From: NAK19 sp034434515
Lineage (GTDB): Bacteria > Chloroflexota > Anaerolineae > Anaerolineales > UBA4823
NCBI GenBank assembly: GCA_034434515.1
Contig: DAOTZA010000126.1
Location: 1 to 5,943, forward strand
Length of the DNA: 5,943 bases
Direction of reading: 5' to 3'
In this document: one piece after another, positions 1 through 5,280 of the stretch
Layout of the letters: the number at the start of each line of letters is the position of its first letter
Numbering within the stretch: the stretch's first letter is position 1
Notes under the pieces: model-generated
The model's input: only the letters and a program-made list of their open reading frames with translations
Told to the model about the DNA's origin: nothing
The model's database searches: none
Position numbers and translations under genes: made by a program

Positions 1-402
1 GCCATCACCGTTCGGGATGGGAAAGGCGAAAAGGATCGCGTTGTGCCGTTGCCCGAAACCGTCATCCCTGCCCTGCGTCGCCAGATGGAACGCGTCCGCC
101 TCCTTCACGAAGAAGACCTGGCGGCTGGCTATGGCGATGTTTCCCTTCCCGATGCTCTGGCTGTAAAATACCCCAACGCCCCGCGCGAACTGCTCTGGCA
201 ATACCTCTTTCCGGCCTCCCGGCGCTCCATAGACCCGCGCAGCGGTAAGCAATTTCGCCATCACCTTGATCCCTCTGCGCTGCAACGCGCCATCCGGCAA
301 GCAGGGCAGAAAGCTGGTCTCCAAAAACGGGTCACTTGCCATACCTTACGTCATTCTTTTGCTACCCACCTGCTCCAGGCTGGTTATGACATCCGCACGG
401 TT

Positions 403-430
403 GTAAGGGCGCACGGCTGTGCGCCTCTAC
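403..430. repeat. 28-bp palindromic repeat inserted in the integrase gene
   Basis: The arms are GTAAGGGCGCAC (403-414) and GTGCGCCTCTAC (419-430), separated by GGCT. Ten of 12 arm positions pair, and the inner six pairs (GCGCAC/GTGCGC) are perfect. The boundaries coincide with the point where integrase homology is lost (after codon V at 400-402) and regained (G at 432). This is what an inserted small mobile palindrome looks like, not part of the gene. From memory it resembles the GTAGGGGCG...CGCCCCTAC class of short palindromes scattered in many environmental bacterial genomes; I could not verify that. No second copy is visible in the window and no target-site duplication is evident. Instead about 11 nt of the host gene appear to be missing. 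Confidence 0.75.
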
Positions 431-431
431 C

Positions 432-518
432 GGACACAAAGATGTGCGGACGACCATGATTTATACCCATGTTCTCCAGCGCAGTAGCCTGTCTGTTCGC
501 AGTCCGCTGGATGGCTAA
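432..518 (+). pseudogene. Detached C-terminal end of the integrase with the catalytic tyrosine
   Basis: In frame 3 this stretch reads GHKDVRTTMIYTHVLQRSS, then LSVRSPLDG and a TAA stop at 516-518. It is the expected end of an IntI-family integrase: the second active-site histidine is in GH, the nucleophilic tyrosine is in MIYTH, and SPLD is the usual terminal motif. It has no start codon or ribosome binding site of its own and is not in frame with the upstream part, so it is not a separate gene. Its intact state, with no further stops or frameshifts, suggests that the palindrome insertion is recent. Confidence 0.85.
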
Positions 519-535
519 GGGTGGTTTTAAATATT

Positions 536-544
536 TGGTACAAT
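536..544 (+). promoter_or_regulatory. Candidate extended -10 promoter for the mevalonate decarboxylase gene
   Basis: TGGTACAAT fits the extended -10 form TGnTAnnnT. It lies just after the integrase stop and about 37 nt before the chosen ATG at 581, giving a short leader of about 30 nt. No good -35 hexamer is seen 16-19 nt upstream, which is tolerable for an extended -10 site. If real, it rules out the upstream ATG at 521 as the start of the gene. Confidence 0.4.
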
Positions 545-580
545 CCCAAGCAAACCGATCGAACGAAGGGAAAGCCTTTG

Positions 581-1561
581 ATGAATTCTTTTGCTGCCAC
601 AACGGTTGCCCATCCGAACATTGCCTTGATCAAGTATTGGGGCAATCTGGACGATGAATGGAATATCCCGGCCAACAGCAGCCTCTCGATGACGTTGGGT
701 AAGCTCTGGACACAGGTGCGCCTGGTTGCCGACCAACAGCTTGATCGCGATCTCTTGAGGATTGATGGAGCGATTGCTTCACCGGAAGCACAAGCGCGCG
801 TCAGTCAGTTCCTGGATCAAATCCGCCGCCTGAGTGGAAAGGCGTTTTTCTGCCGCATCGAGAGCAGCAGCAATTTTCCGCGCGGCAGTGGGATTGCCTC
901 TTCGGCAGCGGCTTTTGCTGCCCTCGCCTTAGCCGCTGCGAGGGTTTTCGGGTTATCGACCGAGCCACAGGAGTTGAGTCGATTGGCGCGCCTCGGTTCT
1001 GGCTCAGCTTGCCGCTCGATCTTCGGTGGCTTTGTCGAGTGGATTGGCGGGCAGGATCATCGATCTTCTTATGCTGTTCCGATAGCTCCGCCGCAGCATT
1101 GGGAGCTGGTGGATTGTGTGGCTGTAGTCAGCACCGCCCACAAAGCTGTTAGTTCTCGCCAAGGGCATCGTCTGGCAAAAACCAGTCCGTTGCAACCCTG
1201 CCGTGTTCAGAGCGCCCCGCAACGCCTCGAAGCCTGCCGCCGGGCGATCCTGGAACGCGACTTCGAGCTACTAACCCAGGTTGTGGAATTGGATAGCAAC
1301 CTGATGCACAGCGTGATGATGACCTCGCAACCTCCCTTGTTCTACTGGCAAGCAGAGACCTTAGGGATTATGGAACTAGTTCGGCAGTGGCGGAGTGAGG
1401 GAGCAGCGGTGTGTTATACGATTGATGCCGGTCCGAATGTGCATGTCTTGACCCTTGCCGATCAGGCAGAGCGTGTTAGGGAAAAATTGAGCCAAATCAA
1501 CGGCGTACAAACGGTCATAGTGGCGCCGGTTGGGGAAGGGGCATCTTTTGTGGAGGGGTGA
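581..1561 (+). CDS. mvaD: Diphosphomevalonate decarboxylase (or phosphomevalonate decarboxylase)
   Basis: This is a GHMP-superfamily enzyme that carries out ATP-dependent decarboxylation in the mevalonate route. It converts mevalonate 5-diphosphate to isopentenyl diphosphate, or mevalonate 5-phosphate to isopentenyl phosphate in the alternative route. The protein is 326 aa, normal for the family. Visible motifs are NIALIKYWG (residues 13-21, with Asn13 and Lys18 at the same numbers as in yeast), the ATP phosphate loop SSNFPRGSGIASSAA (96-110), GSGSACRS (139-146, with Arg145), SSRQG (191-195), and YTIDAGPN, whose Asp282 is the catalytic carboxylate. The residue after KYWG is Asn where yeast has Lys22. 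The start at 581 is preferred over 521 because the protein then aligns from residue 1 with known enzymes, AAGGG at 566-570 is suitably placed, and the candidate -10 box lies downstream of 521. In Chloroflexota the phosphomevalonate decarboxylase variant with isopentenyl phosphate kinase is known (Roseiflexus), and sequence reading alone cannot separate the two substrates. Confidence 0.9.
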   Translation: MNSFAATTVAHPNIALIKYWGNLDDEWNIPANSSLSMTLGKLWTQVRLVADQQLDRDLLRIDGAIASPEAQARVSQFLDQIRRLSGKAFFCRIESSSNFPRGSGIASSAAAFAALALAAARVFGLSTEPQELSRLARLGSGSACRSIFGGFVEWIGGQDHRSSYAVPIAPPQHWELVDCVAVVSTAHKAVSSRQGHRLAKTSPLQPCRVQSAPQRLEACRRAILERDFELLTQVVELDSNLMHSVMMTSQPPLFYWQAETLGIMELVRQWRSEGAAVCYTIDAGPNVHVLTLADQAERVREKLSQINGVQTVIVAPVGEGASFVEG

Positions 1562-1596
1562 ATTTCCCGTAGCGGAGCGAACCAAATCTCCAAAAG

Positions 1597-1627
1597 TTGG
1601 CTGCAAGGCTTTAAAAGAGGATATAAT
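1597..1627 (+). promoter_or_regulatory. Candidate promoter for the rseP gene cluster
   Basis: A perfect TATAAT lies at 1622-1627, with TTGGCT (1597-1602) as a possible -35 box. The spacer is 19 nt, longer than ideal. It sits in the 102-bp gap after mvaD, about 36 nt before the rseP ATG. It suggests that rseP and the genes after it can be transcribed independently of mvaD. The rest of this gap shows no clear terminator hairpin. Confidence 0.5.
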
Positions 1628-1663
1628 CAAGCTAAAGCAACTCTATAAAAGAAGAATCAGGGT

Positions 1664-2689
1664 ATGAATTTTGATTTACTGACTTTCATTATTGGTATTG
1701 CCATTCTGATCTTCTTCCACGAGCTAGGCCATTTTCTCGCTGCCCGCTTGCTGAAAGTGGAAGTAGAAGAATTTGGCATTGGTTTTCCGCCGCGCCTTTT
1801 CAAGTGGGCAACGATTAAGGGCACGGAATTCACGTTTAATTTAATCCCGCTGGGGGGGTTTGTCAGGATAAAAGGAGAAAATGATCCCGAGGTGCCCGGT
1901 GGATTAGCCGCTGCCAGTCCCTGGGTGCGCCTGGCGGTGATTGGCGCCGGCCCGCTAACCAACATTCTGATCGGCATCCTCCTATCGGTGTGGCTGTTCT
2001 ATCAGGCAGGCGAGCCGGTCTTGGATCGGGTTAAGGTGATGGGGGTTGCGCCGAATTCGCCGGCTGAACAAGTTGGCATCCGTCAGGGGGATGTAATTCT
2101 GGAGGTGGATGGAGATCGAGTTGAATCGGTCGAAGAGCTGCGCGACTTAATTTATGCCCATCTTGGAGAGCAAATTCGTCTGGTTTACGAGCGAGAGGGC
2201 CAAACCTACACAGTTACATTGGTGCCGCGCAATCCACCCCCCGAGAATGAAGGGGCAATTGGCATTCTGATGGGGTATGACACGCGCCCGATTTCGATTT
2301 TTCGCGCCATTCCCCGCGGCATAAACGCAGCCTTTAATTATGTGCGCGTCCTCTTTTCGCTCCCTCGTCTCCTGATGAGCGGGGAGATCTCGCCAGAAGC
2401 AGCCCGTCCGGTGGGATATAAAGGGATGTTTGACCTCTATCGCCAGTTGGGCGATTCACTGGCTTTCTTCACCGCCATCACCATGTCGTTAGGGGTGTTA
2501 AATCTGTTTCCCATTCCCGCCCTCGATGGAGGTCGCATTGTGTTTGCTCTGGTGGAGGTCATTCTCCGCCGTCGAGTTCCTCCCCGTTTTGAAAATGCTT
2601 TGCACTACATTGGCTTTTTGGTATTATTAGCCTTGTTGATCTATATCAACATCTTAGATTTTGTTGATCCAGTTAAGTTACCCTTTTAG
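1664..2689 (+). CDS. rseP: Site-2 intramembrane zinc metalloprotease (RIP, M50 family)
   Basis: This membrane protease cuts substrates inside the bilayer. In studied bacteria it releases sigma factors by cleaving anti-sigma factors after a first cut, and clears remnant signal peptides. The 341-aa protein has the full family layout: a first membrane helix (about 4-18) running into the zinc motif HELGH (19-23), FNLIPLGGFVRIKGE (58-72), a second helix with GAGPLTN (94-100), one PDZ domain (about 118-190) with the usual APNSPAEQVGIRQGD stretch, then NLFPIPALDGGRI with the third zinc ligand Asp288, and a last helix near the C-terminus (about 315-332). All metal ligands are present, so it should be active. 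Having one PDZ domain resembles the shorter Gram-positive forms rather than the two-PDZ E. coli RseP. The ribosome site is weak (GAAGAA at 1651-1656). The next gene starts 11 bp after its stop. Its substrates cannot be told from the window. Confidence 0.93.
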   Translation: MNFDLLTFIIGIAILIFFHELGHFLAARLLKVEVEEFGIGFPPRLFKWATIKGTEFTFNLIPLGGFVRIKGENDPEVPGGLAAASPWVRLAVIGAGPLTNILIGILLSVWLFYQAGEPVLDRVKVMGVAPNSPAEQVGIRQGDVILEVDGDRVESVEELRDLIYAHLGEQIRLVYEREGQTYTVTLVPRNPPPENEGAIGILMGYDTRPISIFRAIPRGINAAFNYVRVLFSLPRLLMSGEISPEAARPVGYKGMFDLYRQLGDSLAFFTAITMSLGVLNLFPIPALDGGRIVFALVEVILRRRVPPRFENALHYIGFLVLLALLIYINILDFVDPVKLPF

Positions 2690-2700
2690 GAAAAAGGACA

Positions 2701-3738
2701 ATGAGAAATCCGGCAAAAATTACCCTGACCCAATTGAAACAAGCCTTGCTCGATGTGAATACACCGTTGGCGGCTGCGTACTTATATCGCTTGTCTGATC
2801 TCAGTGAACAAGACCTGGCTGAGATTAAATCCTTTTGGCATGAAATTCCAGGTTGGCGCAAGCAGGCTCTGATGGAAGACATCGAAGAGATGTCGGAGAA
2901 TGATCCCCTGCTTTCTTATGAAAATTTGAGTCTGTTTGCCCTTTCCGATCCGGATGCCCGCGTGCGCGAACTGGCGATTCGTTCCCTGGCTTACTATGAA
3001 GAGCCAGCTTTCCTCACCACGCTTTTGGATATCTTGAAAAATGATCAATCCCCCGAAGTGCGCGCAGCTGCAGCTTTTGCCTTGGGAAAATTTGTCTTTT
3101 TGGGTGAGGTTGAAGAGTTAGCTGCAGAACGCTTGCGCGAAGTGGAAGATCGCCTGATCCAGACCTTTACGGGCAATGACACGCTGCTGGTGCGCCGCAG
3201 CGCTCTTGAAGCCTTGGGGTTTTCAAGCCGCCCCGAGGTAGAAGCCTTTGTCCGGGAAGCTTACTACTCGAACAACCGCGATCTGATCGCCAGCTCGCTG
3301 GTTGCCATGGGGCGCTCGGTGGATAGCGAATATACGCCCCTGGTCGAAGCGATGTTAGATCATGAAGATCCTGTTATCCGCTACGAAGCCGCCCGAGCCG
3401 CGGGTGAATTAGAAGCGGGAAGCTGTCGGCGGCGCTTACTCGAATTGGTGGATGATCCCGATTTAGATGTGCGGTTGGCCGCCATCTGGTCGCTATCCCA
3501 AATCGGTGGTGAAGGGGTGATGGACAGGCTCCTCGACCTTTATGACACGACCGAAGATGATGAGGTCCTGGATGTGCTTGAGGATGCCCTCGATAATCTA
3601 GCTTTCACCGAAGGCGAAGGCTTTTTTGGTTTGTTGGATGTTGAGGAAATGATCAAAGACAATGAAGAGGGGGAATTTGACGATTATCTAGACGATTGGG
3701 ATGAGTTTGATGATCTTGAGGACGAAGATGAGGCCTGA
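2701..3738 (+). CDS. HEAT-repeat protein with acidic C-terminal tail
   Basis: This 345-aa protein is predicted cytoplasmic, with no signal peptide or membrane segment. Residues about 80-300 form tandem HEAT-like helical pairs. Signatures include DPDARVRELAIRSL (83-96), SPEVRAAAAFALGK (117-130), NDTLLVRRSALEALG (159-173), DPVIRYEAARAAGEL (223-237) and DPDLDVRLAAIWSLSQIGG (252-270). Such repeats usually make a curved scaffold for protein binding; no catalytic motif is seen. The last 33 residues (313-345) hold 20 Asp or Glu, with aromatic residues in between, and look disordered. The N-terminal 75 residues are helical but not clearly repeats. An AGGA at 2688-2691, overlapping the rseP stop, could serve as ribosome site. 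The tight spacing with rseP suggests co-transcription and perhaps a related role. I do not recognise a specific named family, and its partner is unknown. Confidence 0.8.
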   Translation: MRNPAKITLTQLKQALLDVNTPLAAAYLYRLSDLSEQDLAEIKSFWHEIPGWRKQALMEDIEEMSENDPLLSYENLSLFALSDPDARVRELAIRSLAYYEEPAFLTTLLDILKNDQSPEVRAAAAFALGKFVFLGEVEELAAERLREVEDRLIQTFTGNDTLLVRRSALEALGFSSRPEVEAFVREAYYSNNRDLIASSLVAMGRSVDSEYTPLVEAMLDHEDPVIRYEAARAAGELEAGSCRRRLLELVDDPDLDVRLAAIWSLSQIGGEGVMDRLLDLYDTTEDDEVLDVLEDALDNLAFTEGEGFFGLLDVEEMIKDNEEGEFDDYLDDWDEFDDLEDEDEA

Positions 3739-3767
3739 GGGTACCTGCGATCTTCGTTGACGGACGG

Positions 3768-4970
3768 ATGAGTCATTCACGGCTTTGGGTTTTTTCGTTA
3801 ATAATCTGGCTAGTATTGAGCGCGGCTTGTCCGCTCCAACAAGGGGAAGAGAAAGTCGATTGGAATTGCCTGCTGACCTTTCGGTTTGCTGAATCCCTGA
3901 CGCTTAAAGGTAAAATCCTAACTCAAAATCCTCCAAAAGAATTGAACCTGGTTCTTGTTGCCGACTCTCAGATGGTTGTGCAATCGTTATCGGTTGATGA
4001 CCAGGGAAATTTCGAATACCTGCAGAATTTTCAACGATTTCCGTTGCGGCCCTTTGTGCGGGTTGAATACTGGTTGGAAGGCGTTCTGCAGAATGGGACG
4101 CCGTTTACGACCTCCAAAAGAGAGTTTCTCTATGAAGACAATCGATTCCCATGGAAGACCCGCTCACAAGCGCCGTTTCGGGTTCACTGGCGTCAAGGTG
4201 ATTTGCAGTTTGCCCAAACAGCCTTGAATGTGGCAAGGGAAGCTCAGGTTGCAATAAAAAAAATGTTTCCTGTGGAAGAAAACCGCCTCATTGACATTTA
4301 TATTTATGAGACGCCAGGAGAGTTACGTCAGGTGTTCCAAAATGCCAATCCGAGTTGGGTAGGCGCACATGCTGATCCAGACCTGGACGTAATCCTGATC
4401 TCCGTCAGCGAGGGGCTGGATCAACGTCTTCAGATGGAACAACAGATTCCCCATGAATTGATGCATATCTATCTTTATCACTATCATCCGACAGCGTATG
4501 CCAATCTCCCTCCCTGGCTGCAAGAGGGATTGGCAACGGCTGTGGAGTTCTATCCCAACCCGGAGTATTACCCGCTGCTCGAAACTGCCTGGAAAAATCA
4601 ATCTTTGTTGAGCATAACCGATCTGTGTCAGAGCTTCCCATCAGAAGCGGCTCGGGCGTACGTGGCTTATGCTCAATCTGCGGCAATTGTTCAATATCTG
4701 ATCGATCAGTATGGGATAGAAAAGATTCGGAAGTTAATTGACGCGTACGGAGAACAAATGGAGTGTGAGGCCGGTTTCTATCGCACGTATGGATTCTCGC
4801 TGGCTCAGCTCGAAGGGGAATGGCAGAAAGCCCGCTTTGGTGAGACAAATTCAACCCAAGCGCTGGCAAATCTTGCCCCGTGGGGAATCTTGCTGATTTT
4901 CGTCCTGTTTCTGCCGCTGGTTTTCTCCTGGCGTTTGCTCTCTCACTCTTCTCGGAAGGAGGTTGCATGA
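3768..4970 (+). CDS. Membrane-anchored MA-family (gluzincin-type) zinc metallopeptidase
   Basis: The 400-aa protein starts with a hydrophobic segment (about 6-20) after a short basic start, consistent with a signal peptide or anchor. Cys21 follows LSAA, but this is a poor lipobox because the -3 position is Ser. Residues about 30-125 look like a beta-rich domain. The catalytic region (about 135-355) has HELMH (229-233) with two zinc-binding His and the catalytic Glu230. WLQEGLA follows, with Glu253 well placed as third ligand, the arrangement of peptidase MA-like proteins. The region AQTALNVAREAQVAIKKMF (149-167) matches the usual start of that domain. A transmembrane segment (about 371-390) precedes a short basic tail, which would place the catalytic domain outside the cell. 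The start follows the HEAT gene by 29 bp with only a weak GACGGACGG upstream. Its last codons overlap the acylphosphatase start. The substrate is unknown. Metallopeptidase class is well supported; the exact function is not. Confidence 0.82.
   Translation: MSHSRLWVFSLIIWLVLSAACPLQQGEEKVDWNCLLTFRFAESLTLKGKILTQNPPKELNLVLVADSQMVVQSLSVDDQGNFEYLQNFQRFPLRPFVRVEYWLEGVLQNGTPFTTSKREFLYEDNRFPWKTRSQAPFRVHWRQGDLQFAQTALNVAREAQVAIKKMFPVEENRLIDIYIYETPGELRQVFQNANPSWVGAHADPDLDVILISVSEGLDQRLQMEQQIPHELMHIYLYHYHPTAYANLPPWLQEGLATAVEFYPNPEYYPLLETAWKNQSLLSITDLCQSFPSEAARAYVAYAQSAAIVQYLIDQYGIEKIRKLIDAYGEQMECEAGFYRTYGFSLAQLEGEWQKARFGETNSTQALANLAPWGILLIFVLFLPLVFSWRLLSHSSRKEVA
4956..4962 (+). promoter_or_regulatory. Strong ribosome binding site for acylphosphatase
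   Basis: AAGGAGG lies 4 nt before the ATG at 4967, inside the last codons of the peptidase gene. It is the best Shine-Dalgarno sequence in the window and decides the acylphosphatase start over an in-frame ATG at 4880. With the ATGA overlap (4967-4970), it points to translational coupling of the two genes. Confidence 0.8.
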
Positions 4971-5260
4971 CTGAAGAAACACAAAAACGATTGCACGCCA
5001 TTGTCGAGGGCACTGTGCAAGGGGTGGGCTTTCGTATGTTTGTGGCTCGCTTGGCTGCGGATTACCACCTGACCGGCTGGGTGCGAAATACGTGGGATGG
5101 AAAGGTTGAAGTGGTCGCCGAGGGGGAGGAAGAGAAGCTCAACCAGTTCGTCATCAACTTAAAGGTCGGGCCACGCGCCGCTCATGTCACCAATGTACAG
5201 GTTCAATGGTTGCCTGCCAGTGGTGAATTTGCGGACTTTCGGATTCGTTCTACCTTTTGA
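4967..5260 (+). CDS. acyP: Acylphosphatase
   Basis: This small cytosolic enzyme hydrolyses the carboxyl-phosphate bond of acyl phosphates such as acetyl phosphate or 1,3-bisphosphoglycerate. The 97-aa product has the normal family length. The phosphate-binding loop is GTVQGVGFR (15-23) and the catalytic asparagine is in GWVRNTWDG (37-45). The key residues fall at Arg23 and Asn41, the same numbers as in the classic muscle enzyme. The usual GPRAAHV stretch follows near residue 73. The chosen start overlaps the peptidase stop as ATGA, directly after AAGGAGG. The longer in-frame version from 4880 would add 29 residues that are only a shadow of the peptidase membrane segment. It is the last gene of the + strand cluster. 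Its link to the proteases is probably only positional. Confidence 0.95.
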   Translation: MTEETQKRLHAIVEGTVQGVGFRMFVARLAADYHLTGWVRNTWDGKVEVVAEGEEEKLNQFVINLKVGPRAAHVTNVQVQWLPASGEFADFRIRSTF

Positions 5261-5280
5261 TTGCCTTAGCCAAAGGCGAT
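5260..5280. terminator. Weak stem-loop at the convergent gene junction
   Basis: ATTGCCTT (5260-5267) can pair with AAGGCGAT (5273-5280) around a 5-nt AGCCA loop, giving 8 pairs including one G-T (G-U). It spans the 5-bp gap between the acylphosphatase stop and the radC stop and could act in both directions. Neither strand has a T-run after the stem, so intrinsic termination is doubtful. Confidence 0.25.

Larger units (their letters stand above)
1..518 (+). pseudogene. intI: Integron-type tyrosine recombinase (IntI family), 3' part, disrupted by a palindromic insertion
   Basis: The reading frame enters from the left edge in frame 1 and stops at 459. The sequence matches the C-terminal catalytic half of integron integrases: the IntI-type stretch LPDALAVKYPNA, then DPRSGKQFRHH, then the HTLRHSFATHLLQAGYDIRTV block with the conserved H-x-x-R box. 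In IntI proteins this is followed by QELLGH and the tyrosine nucleophile in TTMIYTH. Here the QELL codons are replaced by a 28-bp palindrome plus one base (403-431). That is 29 nt where about 12 are expected, a net gain of about 17 nt, and it shifts the frame. The shifted product ends in an unrelated tail without the tyrosine, so it should be inactive. The proper C-terminus survives at 432-518. The first catalytic arginine and the N-terminal domain lie outside the window. In an integron the cassettes would lie beyond the 5' end of intI, also outside. No attC-like site is seen between 518 and 580. The family call is secure; whether an integron was ever attached cannot be judged. Confidence 0.88.

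Noticed and set aside
403..518. Programmed frameshifting that would restore the integrase
   Set aside because: The palindrome replaces conserved codons and there is no slippery heptamer. A frameshift would still leave about ten foreign residues in the active-site region.
521..580. A 20-residue N-terminal extension of the mevalonate decarboxylase
   Set aside because: The extension has no family similarity, a candidate -10 box lies within it, and the ATG at 581 gives exact alignment with known enzymes and a ribosome binding site.
519..580. attC or attI recombination site next to the integrase
   Set aside because: No paired core sites or imperfect inverted repeats of the attC type are visible. 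The gap is only 62 bp and lies at the 3' end of the integrase, where arrays are not usually found.
4354..4372. A GGGTAGGCGCAC-like stretch resembling one arm of the palindrome
   Set aside because: It has no matching second arm and lies inside well-formed peptidase coding sequence, so the similarity is chance.
4880..4966. A 29-residue hydrophobic N-terminal extension of acylphosphatase that looks like a signal peptide
   Set aside because: It is an out-of-frame reading of the peptidase membrane helix. AAGGAGG and the ATG at 4967 give the normal family length and residue numbering.
4405..5013. Long open frame of 202 codons on the minus strand across the peptidase gene and the acylphosphatase start
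   Set aside because: It is antisense to the peptidase and the start of acylphosphatase, both supported by catalytic motifs. Its product has low complexity, is rich in Arg, Pro and Ser, and shows no recognisable domain.
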